Assembly: GCA_905182855.1 (NCBI GenBank)
Contig: CAJJDA010000009.1
Span: 363,039-427,038, forward strand
From: a gamma proteobacterium HTCC2207
Lineage (GTDB): Bacteria > Pseudomonadota > Gammaproteobacteria > Pseudomonadales > Porticoccaceae
Reading direction: 5' to 3'
Length of the DNA stretch: 64,000 bases
The first letter of the stretch is position 1, and each line of letters starts with the position of its first letter. The position numbers and the translations under genes are program-made. The notes under the pieces were generated by a model. The model worked only from the letters and a program-made list of their open reading frames with translations, did not search any database and was not told where the DNA came from. Positions 1 through 9,863 of this stretch are shown here, piece after piece.

Positions 1-1175
1 GTACTTAAAGCCTCGTCAATACAATCGGCATCCTCACCAAATAAAATACTGTGTTTAACAAAATTAATGGCGGCGGCCTGCAATGGCGTGAAATCCTGCC
101 CCTTACCCTGACCACCGGCAATTAATATCAAGTTTCGACTACCTGGCTTACCAAAGCCTTTAATCGCAGCCAATGTGGCGCCGACATTGGTACCTTTGGA
201 ATCATCGATATATAGTGCACCATTGACCTCACCGACATTCTCACAGCGATGGGGTAATCCCTTATATGCTCTCAAAGTATCCAGCATAGCCTGCATAGGC
301 AGTTGCGCAGAATGACCCAAGGCGAGCGCCGCAAGCGCGTTGGCTATATTGTGAGTCCCTTTAATGGCCACGTCTGTTACCGGCATAAGCCGCTCTGCAC
401 CAAAAGCCAAATAGCCATTGACCGCGCCTTGCAATAAGCCAAAATCTCCTAAGTCAGGTTCATTGAGGCCAAAACTGACGGCAGCGGTAGCGCTGGGCAA
501 TAGAGGTCGAGTGAGCGGGTCTTCACGGTTGACAACAACTCTGCCCGCCCCCCGAAATATACGATGCTTTGCTGCATGGTATTGCAGTAAACCGGCGTAG
601 CGATCCATATGGTCAGGGCTGATATTTAATAGCGTTGTAATCGCGCCACGACTATCGTTTAAGAGCTCTAGCTGAAAACTGGACAGCTCCAAAACATAGA
701 GCTGATGCTTGTCATCGAGCAGGTCCAACATGGGCGTGCCAAGATTGCCACCAACGCCCACACTCAGACCGCTAGCGACAGCCATCTTGCCAACTAGGGT
801 AGTAACGGTACTCTTACCATTGGAGCCTGTTATTGCGATGACCGGCGCCTTGGCGTACTCAAGGAACAATTCAAGATCGCCTAGCAATGTCACACCGGCA
901 GCACGGGCGGCTACTAACGCAGGTTCTTGCAATGAGATACCAGGACTGACGAGGACCCTGTCGATATTGACAAACAGGCTTGAATCGAAGGTGCCGAGGA
1001 ACCGAGCAATGTCCGGATAGCAATCGATCACTTCCTGTAATCGCGGCGGTTGCTGACGACTGTCCGCAAACACAAATGGCTGCCCCATCGAAGCCAAAAA
1101 CCTAGCCGCAGATAGCCCTGTGGCGCCCATGCCAAGGATCGCGGTGTTGCGGTTAGTGGCTATTACATTTTTCAT
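1..1175 (-). CDS. murD: UDP-N-acetylmuramoylalanine--D-glutamate ligase MurD (partial, C-terminus outside window)
   Basis: MurD is the cytoplasmic Mur ligase that adds D-glutamate to UDP-MurNAc-L-Ala using ATP. The minus strand reads openly from the start to the window edge (about 391 residues; the last ~50 of the family's usual ~440 are missing). An N-terminal Rossmann-like motif (ILGMGATG) and the ATP-binding P-loop GSNGKST near residue 117 are visible. It follows mraY after a short gap, in the usual dcw order. I chose the ATG at 1175 because GGAAG lies five bases upstream; an in-frame ATG at 1187 has no obvious ribosome site. Nothing is odd about it. Confidence 0.95.
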   Translation of the reverse strand, partial: MKNVIATNRNTAILGMGATGLSAARFLASMGQPFVFADSRQQPPRLQEVIDCYPDIARFLGTFDSSLFVNIDRVLVSPGISLQEPALVAARAAGVTLLGDLELFLEYAKAPVIAITGSNGKSTVTTLVGKMAVASGLSVGVGGNLGTPMLDLLDDKHQLYVLELSSFQLELLNDSRGAITTLLNISPDHMDRYAGLLQYHAAKHRIFRGAGRVVVNREDPLTRPLLPSATAAVSFGLNEPDLGDFGLLQGAVNGYLAFGAERLMPVTDVAIKGTHNIANALAALALGHSAQLPMQAMLDTLRAYKGLPHRCENVGEVNGALYIDDSKGTNVGATLAAIKGFGKPGSRNLILIAGGQGKGQDFTPLQAAAINFVKHSILFGEDADCIDEALS

Positions 1176-1199
1176 TAATGCTTCCATAGTAAGCGCTGG

Positions 1200-2282
1200 T
1201 TAACGCAACTTCAGTGTTGCAAGGCCAATCAGCACCAGTACAACCGTGATAATCCAAAAACGTACAATCACACGCGGCTCTGGCCAGCCTTTTAATTCGT
1301 AATGGTGGTGGAGAGGCGCCATACGAAAGATACGCTTGCCGGTCAACTTGAATGATGCAACCTGCAATATTACCGACAGTGTCTCGACCACAAATACACC
1401 TCCCATGATGAACAACACGATCTCCTGTCGGACGATCACTGCCACCACGCCAAGGGCTGCGCCCAGCGCCAAGGAACCCACATCGCCCATAAATACCATT
1501 GCGGGATAGGTGTTAAACCACAGGAATCCGAGACCAGCCCCGCATAGCGCTGCTGTAAAAATAAGCAATTCACCGGCACCGCTAATAAAGGGAATATTTA
1601 AATAGCCCGCAAACTGATAATTACCTGCGAGGTACGCAAAGACTCCCAGCGCACCGCTGACTAAAACGGTCGGCAGTATGGCGAGGCCATCCAAGCCATC
1701 AGTTAAATTGACCGCATTGCTAGTCCCCACAATCACTAGATAGGTAAGTAGAATGTAAGCGGGCCCCATCGTTAGGGATACATTCTTAAAGAAGGGAATA
1801 ATCAATGCCAGTTCAGCGGGACTCTGGGCTGTCTGATAAAGCACGATGGCGGCCAGCAAGCCGAAGAGGGACTGCCACAGATACTTCCAGCGCGCAGGTA
1901 ATCCACGGGGGTTTTTCTCAACCACCTTCCGATAATCATCAACCCAGCCGACCAGACCAAAGGCTAACGTCGTTGCCATAACAATCCAGATATAGCGATT
2001 GCCTAAATCACCCCATAAAAGCGTGCTGACAAAAAGTGACACTAGTATGAGTGCGCCGCCCATAGTAGGTGTGCCGGCCTTGCTCAGGTGACTCTGGGGA
2101 CCGTCTATGCGAATGGCCTGACCCATCTGGAGACGGTTAAGATGTCCGATAACAATAGGCCCTGCAACCCAAGAGATAAGCAATGAGGTAATTACCGCCA
2201 AAATACCCCGCAACGTCAGATACTGAAATACAGAAAAGGGGCTGTAAAACTGAGTGAGATATTCTGCAAGCCATATCAACAT
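1200..2282 (-). CDS. mraY: Phospho-N-acetylmuramoyl-pentapeptide-transferase MraY
   Basis: MraY is the integral inner-membrane enzyme that transfers phospho-MurNAc-pentapeptide to undecaprenyl phosphate to form lipid I. The 360-residue length equals the family norm. About ten hydrophobic segments are visible, with the Mg-binding motif [10 protein letters not shown] near residue 190, GDVGSLALG near 264, and the family motif [11 protein letters not shown] near 321. The ATG overlaps the murF stop by seven bases, which indicates translational coupling in the dcw operon. Confidence 0.97.
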   Translation of the reverse strand: MLIWLAEYLTQFYSPFSVFQYLTLRGILAVITSLLISWVAGPIVIGHLNRLQMGQAIRIDGPQSHLSKAGTPTMGGALILVSLFVSTLLWGDLGNRYIWIVMATTLAFGLVGWVDDYRKVVEKNPRGLPARWKYLWQSLFGLLAAIVLYQTAQSPAELALIIPFFKNVSLTMGPAYILLTYLVIVGTSNAVNLTDGLDGLAILPTVLVSGALGVFAYLAGNYQFAGYLNIPFISGAGELLIFTAALCGAGLGFLWFNTYPAMVFMGDVGSLALGAALGVVAVIVRQEIVLFIMGGVFVVETLSVILQVASFKLTGKRIFRMAPLHHHYELKGWPEPRVIVRFWIITVVLVLIGLATLKLR

Positions 2283-3658
2283 GAAGGGTTTCCTCGAAGT
2301 AATAACATTGCCACAATCTGATCCATTCCTGAGCTGCGTGACCCCTTGACTAAGCAGGTAGTCTCTGACGACTGAAGTTCATCGGTAAGAGCCTCTATCA
2401 GGGAATCTTGGCTCTCAAAATGGCGACCGCCAAACACCTCGGTGGCACCAGCACTCAGCGTACCCAAGCTATAAACGGCATCCAGGCCAGCTTGCTGGGC
2501 ATATTCACCGACACGGCGATGCAGCATAACTTCACTCGGCCCTAACTCACCCATATCACCCATTACCAATACCCGCCGACCGCCGCAATCAGCTAGCACG
2601 TCAATAGCAGCCACAAATGAGCTTGGACTAGCGTTATAACTGTCGTCGATCAGCTTCGCCCCATTACCCAACAACTTGATCTCCTGACGACCAGCAATCG
2701 CGGCGACAGATGCCAGACCTGCGGCAATCTGTGGCAGCTTGACACCCGCGGCGATAGCACAGGCAGCGGCCGCCAAGCTGTTACTGACCTGGTGCAACCC
2801 AGGAGCTGTCAGTTCAATAATCTGCTCTTGTGCAGCGTCTCCATCAATCACCCCGAGGCAGAGCACATATCGATAGCAGCCATTGGCAAGCAGTTGGATA
2901 TCTTGGGCAAATAGGTCGGCACTGGCGTTCTGAGATGAGAATGTCACTTGCTTTTGACCGTCAAGTAGTCCGAGCCACTGACAGCACCAGGGATCGTCAA
3001 GATTGATAACTGCCGTGCCGAGAGTCTCTAGACCCGCATAAATTTCGCCCTTGGCAGCAGCCACCGCTTCAATGCTGCCAAAGCCCTCTATATGGGAGGT
3101 CTGTACATTATTAATCAGCGCGACATGTGGCTTAGCAATGGCACAGAGATAACCGATTTCACCACCAGCGCTAGCGCCCATTTCGATGACCGCCATGTCA
3201 GCTTCCGCTGGCATAGATAGCACCGTAAGGGGTACGCCAATATGATTATTGAGATTTCCTGTCGTCGCATGGACTCGGTTGCTCTGACGTAAAATAGCGG
3301 CAACAGCCTCTTTCACTGAGGTTTTGCCTGTACTGCCAGTAATGGCTATAACTTGGCCAGCGAAAGCCTCACGCCGCAATATTGCCAAATCACCCAGAGC
3401 CTTAGTGGTATCCGCTACTACCCACTGAGGCAGGGGTAGTTTTTTGTCTGGCGCAGAAACCACTAGTCCTGAGGCCTTTTCAGCGGCTTCATTGAGAAAC
3501 CGATGCGCATCGAATCGCTCGCCGATCAGCGCGACAAACAGATCACCCTCGTTAATGTTGCGGCTATTAATAGCCACCGTGGAAAAATGACAGTCTGGGT
3601 TGATCAATGTGCCACCAAAACGCACCGCCGCATCTGTGAGACGCAATTGAGGCATCAT
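2276..3658 (-). CDS. murF: UDP-N-acetylmuramoyl-tripeptide--D-alanyl-D-alanine ligase MurF
   Basis: MurF adds D-Ala-D-Ala to the UDP-MurNAc-tripeptide, the last cytoplasmic step of the peptidoglycan precursor. Its 460 residues fit the family. The N-terminal substrate-binding region contains [22 protein letters not shown], followed by the ATP-binding P-loop [10 protein letters not shown] near residue 106 and a C-terminal ligase domain with [10 protein letters not shown]. The start ATG shares an ATGA overlap with the murE stop, so the two are translationally coupled. Confidence 0.97.
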   Translation of the reverse strand: MMPQLRLTDAAVRFGGTLINPDCHFSTVAINSRNINEGDLFVALIGERFDAHRFLNEAAEKASGLVVSAPDKKLPLPQWVVADTTKALGDLAILRREAFAGQVIAITGSTGKTSVKEAVAAILRQSNRVHATTGNLNNHIGVPLTVLSMPAEADMAVIEMGASAGGEIGYLCAIAKPHVALINNVQTSHIEGFGSIEAVAAAKGEIYAGLETLGTAVINLDDPWCCQWLGLLDGQKQVTFSSQNASADLFAQDIQLLANGCYRYVLCLGVIDGDAAQEQIIELTAPGLHQVSNSLAAAACAIAAGVKLPQIAAGLASVAAIAGRQEIKLLGNGAKLIDDSYNASPSSFVAAIDVLADCGGRRVLVMGDMGELGPSEVMLHRRVGEYAQQAGLDAVYSLGTLSAGATEVFGGRHFESQDSLIEALTDELQSSETTCLVKGSRSSGMDQIVAMLLLRGNPSC

Positions 3659-5196
3659 GCGAGGCCCCCTTTTTTAGACCGATCTTCTCTAGCCCGCAGG
3701 GCAAGTCTTGCCTCACTTTGATCACTAAAGGGCAGTCGCTCGGCCGCTATAATCTGATAGTCCTCATGGCCCTTGCCAGCTATTAACACAACATCAGCTG
3801 GGTCCGCCTGAAGAATTGCCTCACGAATAGCTGCACGGCGGTCAGATTCGACGATCACATCAGCGCAGGCACCCTCAACAATATGTTGGATAATTAACTG
3901 AGGATTTTCGCTACGCGGGTTGTCGCTCGTCACAACGACCTGGTCCGCCCACTTTGAGGCAATAGCACCCATCTCAGCACGCTTACCTATATCTCGATCG
4001 CCACCACAACCAAAGACCACCCAAAGTTTGCCATGACAATGATCTCTCAGAGTCTGCAGTGCATTATTTAAGGCGTCTGGAGTATGCGCATAGTCAACGA
4101 CGACAAGAGGGTGTGCTTTGGCATCAATCACCTCCATTCGACCGGAAACAGCTGGCAAGCTGGGTATTGCCGACAAAATATCAGCGACAGAAAAACCCTG
4201 AGCGACGCCGCAACCGATTACCGCCAACAGATTGGCAAGATTAAATCTACCCAGCAATGGTGAATTTATTTCGCCCTGACCCCAGGGCGTGCATACCACC
4301 GCTCGCAGACCCGCCGGAGAGAGCTTAATGGTATGACAGTAAATATCGGCACGACTATCCTCGATACTAAAGCTAATAGCGCGAATATTAGGATTGAGAC
4401 GCGACAGAATATCGCGACCGGTGCTGTCATCAATATTGATTATGGCAGTTTTAAGTCCGTCCATTGCAAACAGCTTAGCTTTGGCGGCAGCATAGGCTTG
4501 GAAATCGCCGTGATAATCGAGGTGGTCGCGACTCAGATTGGTAAATACCGCGATATCGATCTGCAAACCAGCTACGCGATACTGATCGAGGCTATGAGAA
4601 GAGACCTCTAGAGCCACGTTGCTGGCACCCGCAACTCTTAGCTCCTCAAGAATTCTCTGCATGGAGACAGCATCGGGGGTCGTCAGCCCCGCATTAGATG
4701 GAGCGGGCAAACGACCATCATTGGCGTTAATCATCCCGTAACCCAAGGTACCTATGAAGGCCGCTGAGTTGACCTGAAGGGCCTCGACCAGTGATGCATA
4801 GAGTCGAGAACAGGTCGTTTTACCGTTAGTACCAGTGATAGCGGTCAGAGCCATCTCTCGCGACGGAACAGCATAAAAAACCCCAGCTATATGTGAAACA
4901 TGCTCAATGAGCTTGTCGATGCCAACTACGGGCACCAAATAATTGATTAAAACGCTATCGTCGATGACAGTGCTGTCGACCAAGATAGCGACGGCGCCAC
5001 GATCAACCGCCTGAGAAATATAGTCGGCACCATGGGTCTGAGTGCCCTGAATAGCAATGAACAAATCTCCCTCTTGGACCTGACGGCTATCGAGCGCCAA
5101 GCCGTTTATACTCACGTCATAACAGCGACCTGACGTAGTAAAATCCGCCATTAGATCGAACAGAGTAATGGCGCTTCGTTGCGATAGGCTCATCAT
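3655..5196 (-). CDS. murE: UDP-N-acetylmuramoyl-tripeptide synthetase MurE (meso-DAP type)
   Basis: MurE adds the third amino acid of the stem peptide. The P-loop GTNGKTT lies near residue 120, and DNPRSEN near residue 418 is the motif family knowledge links to meso-diaminopimelate rather than lysine. The wall is therefore expected to be the ordinary Gram-negative DAP type. The length is 513 residues. The start overlaps the ftsI stop as ATGA; a second in-frame ATG follows immediately at 5193. Confidence 0.96.
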   Translation of the reverse strand: MMSLSQRSAITLFDLMADFTTSGRCYDVSINGLALDSRQVQEGDLFIAIQGTQTHGADYISQAVDRGAVAILVDSTVIDDSVLINYLVPVVGIDKLIEHVSHIAGVFYAVPSREMALTAITGTNGKTTCSRLYASLVEALQVNSAAFIGTLGYGMINANDGRLPAPSNAGLTTPDAVSMQRILEELRVAGASNVALEVSSHSLDQYRVAGLQIDIAVFTNLSRDHLDYHGDFQAYAAAKAKLFAMDGLKTAIINIDDSTGRDILSRLNPNIRAISFSIEDSRADIYCHTIKLSPAGLRAVVCTPWGQGEINSPLLGRFNLANLLAVIGCGVAQGFSVADILSAIPSLPAVSGRMEVIDAKAHPLVVVDYAHTPDALNNALQTLRDHCHGKLWVVFGCGGDRDIGKRAEMGAIASKWADQVVVTSDNPRSENPQLIIQHIVEGACADVIVESDRRAAIREAILQADPADVVLIAGKGHEDYQIIAAERLPFSDQSEARLALRAREDRSKKGGLA

Positions 5197-6947
5197 GAGT
5201 CCCCTCGCTTTCTTGAGGCTGCAAGTAGGCTCGCAATGGTACGATTAACATCTATTTGATCGGGCGTGACCTGCAGTAATCGCAGCGCATTACCAGTCAC
5301 CTCAGAAAATACCGGCGCGGCCACAAGGCCACCGTAGTAAACATTCTCACTAGGCTCATCAATAACAACAACGGTTACCAGACGGGGCTTGTCTATCGGC
5401 GACAACCCAGCAAAAACTGACATATGACGATTTTCGTCATAACCCCCGGTTGCTTTAGTCTTGCGCGCCGTTCCCGTTTTACCGCCGACGGAGTAGCCTT
5501 CAATCATGGCGCGCTTACCTGTACCCTGGTCACTGCTGGCATCATGCAGCATCTGACGAACCTGTTTGACAAGTTCAGCATCTGCTACCTTGACGCTTTC
5601 GGGCGGCCCCTCAATAGCCAACAATGAAATATCTTTGCGCTGGCCATTACTGGCCAATATTGCATAGGCTCGAGCAAGCTGCAAAGGGGAAACACTCAAC
5701 CCATAGCCAAATGCAAACGTTGCCTGAGTCACGGGATCCCAATTGCGATGAGCCGGTAAACTACCTGCTGTCTCACCCGGGAAGCCACTACCAAGACTCT
5801 CACCAAAACCCATACGCGCAAACAGCTCTCGCGTTGACTCGGGATTTAAAGCGAGGGCTAACTTGGTGGTACCGACCTGACTCGATTTGCGCAGCACACC
5901 ACCCAAATCTAGCAGACCGTAATCATTGCTATCATCAAAGATTTTATTGGCAACCTTGATATAACCAGGACTCGTATCAATTTTGCTATTAATATCAAAC
6001 TGACCACTTTCCAGAGCCGCCAAAATGGTGAAGGGCTTCACCGTGGAGCCCGGTTCTATCCTATCGGTCATAGCCCGGTTACGCACCGAGCTTGACTGTA
6101 AATTATAGCGGTCATTGGGATTCATAGACGGCTGATTTGCCATAGCCAGAACCTCACCAGTCTCGACATCCAACACAATCACCGAACCCGATTTAGCCTG
6201 ATGTTTTTGTACCGCAGCCTTCAAGGCACGGTAAGCGCTGTACTGCACGCGCAAATCAATACTGAGGCGCAGAGTTTTGCCTGAATGTGCAGGCTCAATC
6301 AGCGCGATATCCTTAATCACGCGACCTGCGCGGTCTTTAACCACTTTCCTAGAACCCGACACACCCGCCAGCCAAGCGTCGTAGGCCAGCTCCATCCCCT
6401 CTTGACCATCATCATCAACATCAGTAAAGCCGACTAATTGCGCCGTAACTTCGCCCGCAGGATAGAAGCGCTTGTACTCCAGGCGACCCTCGACGCCGGG
6501 AATCTCAAGGGAAAGAATTTTTGCGGCCGCAACAGCGGGCAGATGATGAGCCAGAGACATAAATGCCTTATTGCGGTAGCGCTGTAGTCGACCTTTTAAT
6601 TCAGTCGCCGAAAGCTCCAAGGCCTCAGCTAGCACCAACAAATCGGCCTGGGTAGCGGACTCTTGAAAATGCTGCGGATTTACAAACAGCTCAGTCACTG
6701 GCGTGCTAACCGCCAATGGCTCACCATTCCTATCGGTAATCAGGCCTCGGTAGGCTGGAATAGGCTCTAAACGAATAGATCGCGCGTCGCCCTGAGTCTG
6801 CAAAAAATCGACGCCACGCTCGGCTTCAGGCATTATTTGTAGCTGGGCAACCTTGGCAACAAGCACAATCGGTAGAGAGACCAAAGCTAGCATTACTAAA
6901 TAGTAACGCCAGCGCGGTATAACTGTCTCTACCGGTTTTTTGGTCAC
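5193..6947 (-). CDS. ftsI: Peptidoglycan transpeptidase FtsI (PBP3) with variant second motif
   Basis: This is the septal DD-transpeptidase that crosslinks peptidoglycan with FtsW. It has a short cytoplasmic N-terminus, one membrane anchor at about residues 14-33, a PBP-dimer domain from about 60 to 220, and a transpeptidase domain. The catalytic SxxK is STVK near residue 300 and the third motif is KTGT near 492. The second motif, usually SSN, reads SSQ here in the context LRKSSQVGTTK. The length of 584 residues is normal. The 3' end overlaps murE; a 73-base gap separates it from ftsL. Confidence 0.95.
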   Translation of the reverse strand: MTKKPVETVIPRWRYYLVMLALVSLPIVLVAKVAQLQIMPEAERGVDFLQTQGDARSIRLEPIPAYRGLITDRNGEPLAVSTPVTELFVNPQHFQESATQADLLVLAEALELSATELKGRLQRYRNKAFMSLAHHLPAVAAAKILSLEIPGVEGRLEYKRFYPAGEVTAQLVGFTDVDDDGQEGMELAYDAWLAGVSGSRKVVKDRAGRVIKDIALIEPAHSGKTLRLSIDLRVQYSAYRALKAAVQKHQAKSGSVIVLDVETGEVLAMANQPSMNPNDRYNLQSSSVRNRAMTDRIEPGSTVKPFTILAALESGQFDINSKIDTSPGYIKVANKIFDDSNDYGLLDLGGVLRKSSQVGTTKLALALNPESTRELFARMGFGESLGSGFPGETAGSLPAHRNWDPVTQATFAFGYGLSVSPLQLARAYAILASNGQRKDISLLAIEGPPESVKVADAELVKQVRQMLHDASSDQGTGKRAMIEGYSVGGKTGTARKTKATGGYDENRHMSVFAGLSPIDKPRLVTVVVIDEPSENVYYGGLVAAPVFSEVTGNALRLLQVTPDQIDVNRTIASLLAASRKRGDS

Positions 6948-7020
6948 GATTCTGTCTTACCTTTTTTATCTATTGCGAGCCGATTAGGGCACCATGTATT
7001 TACAACGTCTAAAACTCGAT

Positions 7021-7290
7021 CTACTGCCGCTTAATAATCAAAATTTCTTGCGCCTGCGGACTGCGCATATTGAGGCGTACCGTCGCCATCGTCTCAACGC
7101 GCTGCAATGACCCCCAGGCACTGTGCTCCAGAAGGTACTTGCCATAATCCACCTGCAACTGATTAGCTTCGCGCTCCAATTCTGTCAGCTGCGCATACTT
7201 CTGCCGGCAGAGGTGACTTACAAACGCAACCGATAACGCGCTAACCAGCACTAAAAGCCAAAGCACCATCACTGGTTTTGCGTCGCCCAT
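7021..7290 (-). CDS. ftsL: Cell division protein FtsL
   Basis: This is a small bitopic divisome protein that pairs with FtsB and FtsQ. From the ATG at 7290 it is 89 residues: a short cytoplasmic tail, one hydrophobic segment at about 8-27, then a heptad-rich periplasmic coiled coil (QKYAQLTELEREANQLQVDYGKYLLE region). Identification rests on this architecture and on its place between rsmH and ftsI, because FtsL sequences are poorly conserved. A longer TTG start at 7311 would overlap rsmH. I prefer the ATG just after the rsmH stop. Confidence 0.88.
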   Translation of the reverse strand: MGDAKPVMVLWLLVLVSALSVAFVSHLCRQKYAQLTELEREANQLQVDYGKYLLEHSAWGSLQRVETMATVRLNMRSPQAQEILIIKRQ

Positions 7291-7291
7291 C

Positions 7292-8233
7292 TCAGGCGAC
7301 GCGCACAGCAATACGCATCACCGCACTGCGTGATCGAACATTGCCACCCACCTCTGATGCTGCCGGTTTTATAGCTTTCCCCACTTTTACCAGCCTCACT
7401 CCACGATCAATATCTCGTATCGGCAGATTTTTCGGCAGTTTGATACCCTGCTCTTGATCGCGAATAAAACGCTTTACCCGCCGATCCTCTAATGAGTGAA
7501 AGCTAACGACAACTAGTCGGCCGCCCACCCTTAAACTGTCGATGACCTGTCCTAGCAAATCCTCAAGGTCGTCTAACTCGCGGTTAATAAAAATTCGGAT
7601 AGCCTGAAACGCCTTAGTGGCGGGATGTCTCCCTCGCTCCCATGCAGGGTGCGCAGCGGCCAAAACTCCCGCCAACTGCACTGTCCGGACGATGGGTGCC
7701 TTAGCTCGCTCAGCGACAACCGCACGAGCCATTCGTCGAGCAAAGCGCTCCTCGCCATATGTTTTGATAACACGAGCAATCTCCTCCTCGTCTGCGCTGG
7801 CAATCCACTGCGCTGCCGAGAGGCCCTTACTGGTATCCATGCGCATGTCCAACGGGCCATCGCGCATAAAACTAAAGCCGCGCTCAGCCTGATCTAACTG
7901 AGGAGAAGAGACACCCAAATCAAGCAACACCCCTGACAGCTCGCCTGCCATATTCATCTCGGAAACCATGCTGTGAAGGTCTGCAAAGGTACCGTGCAAT
8001 AACTGTAATCTGCTGTCCTCACTAAAACGCTCATGCCCAGCTGCTATTGCCTGCGGGTCTTTGTCTATAGCTAGCACTCGGCCGCTGCTGGACAATCTAG
8101 ATAGCAACTCTGCACAATGGCCACCGCGACCAAAGGTACCGTCGACATAAAAGCCATTGGGGTCGACGACTAAAGCATCAATGGCTTCATGCAACAGCAC
8201 GGTTGTATGTTCGGCCGATTGGGCGCTACCCAT
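7292..8233 (-). CDS. rsmH: 16S rRNA (cytosine-1402-N4)-methyltransferase RsmH
   Basis: RsmH methylates N4 of C1402 in the ribosomal P site using S-adenosylmethionine. The protein is 313 residues from the ATG at 8233, which has GAGGG about ten bases upstream and suits the family N-terminus EHTTVLLHEAI. The SAM motif VDGTFGRGGH lies near residue 35, and LLDLGVSSPQLD and VVSFHSLEDR are diagnostic. It follows mraZ by about a dozen bases and runs directly into ftsL. Confidence 0.96.
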   Translation of the reverse strand: MGSAQSAEHTTVLLHEAIDALVVDPNGFYVDGTFGRGGHCAELLSRLSSSGRVLAIDKDPQAIAAGHERFSEDSRLQLLHGTFADLHSMVSEMNMAGELSGVLLDLGVSSPQLDQAERGFSFMRDGPLDMRMDTSKGLSAAQWIASADEEEIARVIKTYGEERFARRMARAVVAERAKAPIVRTVQLAGVLAAAHPAWERGRHPATKAFQAIRIFINRELDDLEDLLGQVIDSLRVGGRLVVVSFHSLEDRRVKRFIRDQEQGIKLPKNLPIRDIDRGVRLVKVGKAIKPAASEVGGNVRSRSAVMRIAVRVA

Positions 8234-8244
8234 AGCTAAGTCCC

Positions 8245-8712
8245 TCACCAAGACAGGCTCTTAAGAGCATCAGACATGTTGTCTTTATCTATCAACATGC
8301 TGCGATAATTTTCCTGAGATTTCTCTCGCTCAGCATTCCAGTTATTCTCTGACCAGATTTCTAAGCGCTGCGTACGGCCGACCAACACCAACTTTTTCTC
8401 CAGCTCGGCATAGTCTCGCAATTCTGTTGGAATCAGGATTCGACCACTACCATCTACCTGTAAATCTTTGGCTTGACCGACAACAAAGCGACTGAGCATC
8501 TCACCCAACTCGTCCATTGCCGGCAGCGCAGCGACCTTCTCTTCAAATTTTTTCCACTCTGGAAGTGGAGAGAGCGTCAAACAAGCAGACTTCATATCTA
8601 TCGTGATGACCAGATCGTTAGAGCAAATATCTTCGAACAGGGTTCGGTAGCGAGTCGGAATTGCCATCCGGCCCTTTGCGTCCATATTGATTGGATCACT
8701 ACCTCTAAACAC
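8245..8712 (-). CDS. mraZ: Transcriptional regulator MraZ
   Basis: MraZ is a DNA-binding repressor of its own dcw operon that forms oligomeric rings. The 155-residue protein holds two copies of the SpoVT-AbrB-like fold, each with its signature: NMDAKGRMAIPTRYR near residue 9 and VDGSGRILIPTELR near residue 86. It is the first gene of the cluster. A promoter and a run of TGG repeats spaced ten bases apart lie just upstream, the expected place for autoregulation. Confidence 0.96.
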   Translation of the reverse strand: MFRGSDPINMDAKGRMAIPTRYRTLFEDICSNDLVITIDMKSACLTLSPLPEWKKFEEKVAALPAMDELGEMLSRFVVGQAKDLQVDGSGRILIPTELRDYAELEKKLVLVGRTQRLEIWSENNWNAEREKSQENYRSMLIDKDNMSDALKSLSW

Positions 8713-8749
8713 TTTTAACCCTTTTTCTCTATTTAGTGACTTTTATTTA

Positions 8750-8783
8750 CCCTACTTCGCCACTTTTCTCCACCTTTACCCAT
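8750..8783 (-). promoter_or_regulatory. Probable MraZ operator (TGGxx repeats, 10-bp period)
   Basis: Read on the minus strand, three successive ten-base units begin TGGGT, TGGAG and TGGCG, followed by a fourth, one-base-shifted GGGT. MraZ is known to bind tandem TGGGN repeats spaced one helical turn apart in front of mraZ. The run lies 38-71 bases before the mraZ start and covers the predicted transcription start, consistent with repression. Confidence 0.8.
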
Positions 8784-8789
8784 TTATGC

Positions 8790-8818
8790 AGATTATGGCC
8801 CGCACTGACCAATGTCAA
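8790..8818 (-). promoter_or_regulatory. Sigma70-type promoter of the dcw cluster
   Basis: On the minus strand a perfect -35 box TTGACA (8818-8813) is followed by a 17-base spacer and a -10 box TAATCT (8795-8790). Transcription would begin near 8782, inside the MraZ repeat run and about 70 bases before mraZ. Confidence 0.8.
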
Positions 8819-9045
8819 GGGGGATGCAGGATGAAAAACTTAATAAAATCAGTAAGTTCGGCGGTTATCTATAGATTAGTTTTAAGGCGGGCTATAGGGG
8901 AAAATATTTAACAATGTAAAACATAACAGTAAGACTGCAAGTTAATGTAACTTCTAGCTTTGATTTATTTTAAGATCAAATTTAGCTTTTTTTTATTTTT
9001 TTTAGATCGAAACGAACTAAACGTCACTCAAAATCCAGCGCCAAC
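8819..9045. other. AT-rich intergenic region between the dcw promoter and the rnpB terminator
   Basis: No gene is visible. The stretch is rich in A and T, with long T runs around 8985-9003, and could act as an upstream element for the dcw promoter. I see no second convincing promoter. Confidence 0.5.
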
Positions 9046-9079
9046 AAAAAAGACTAGCGATTTCTCGCTAGTCTTTTTT
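9046..9079 (-). terminator. Intrinsic terminator of rnpB
   Basis: A perfect 15-base inverted repeat (AAAAAAGACTAGCGA and its complement) encloses a four-base loop. On the minus strand the hairpin ends in a run of T. It lies just past the 3' end of the RNase P RNA; the symmetric A/T runs would let it work in both directions. Confidence 0.9.
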
Positions 9080-9091
9080 GCAAAACCATAA

Positions 9092-9479
<388 letters not shown>

Positions 9480-9591
9480 GATAATAGCACAGGATAGTTG
9501 TTCTCAAGTGTTTTAAACGCTTTATTACAACCCGAATAATCCGTCGCGGTGGCGGTGATCAAACCAGCCTCACATCGGACGCCAACAATCA

Positions 9592-9855
9592 CTAATTGCG
9601 CAGTGCATGGTCCGGTGGCAATTGACGGGAAATCCACAGCGCCAACTTGTGACGCATATTCGGATCAGTAACCTGATCTTTGGCCAGTGCTTGAATAAGC
9701 TTATCCTCAACAAGGACCCTGTAGACAAATTGCACCTTAAGCTTCATGGAATCATGAGCCTCCACCTCTCCATAGGCACGCTTTTTGGCGTATACCGCCC
9801 CAACCTGTAGGGCTTTTTTGACTAACTCTTCTTCATGGGGAATTTTCTGCATCAC
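9592..9855 (-). CDS. Small conserved protein, DUF5062-like
   Basis: The 87-residue soluble protein has no signal or membrane segment and is mostly helical and charged. The C-terminal stretch MRHKLALWISRQLPPDH and the region KVQFVYRVLVEDKLIQALA resemble the DUF5062 family of small gammaproteobacterial proteins, whose function is unknown to me. It sits nine bases downstream of purL on the same strand, so it is probably co-transcribed with it. The family assignment is from memory. Confidence 0.75.
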   Translation of the reverse strand: MMQKIPHEEELVKKALQVGAVYAKKRAYGEVEAHDSMKLKVQFVYRVLVEDKLIQALAKDQVTDPNMRHKLALWISRQLPPDHALRN

Positions 9856-9863
9856 TCAAGCCT

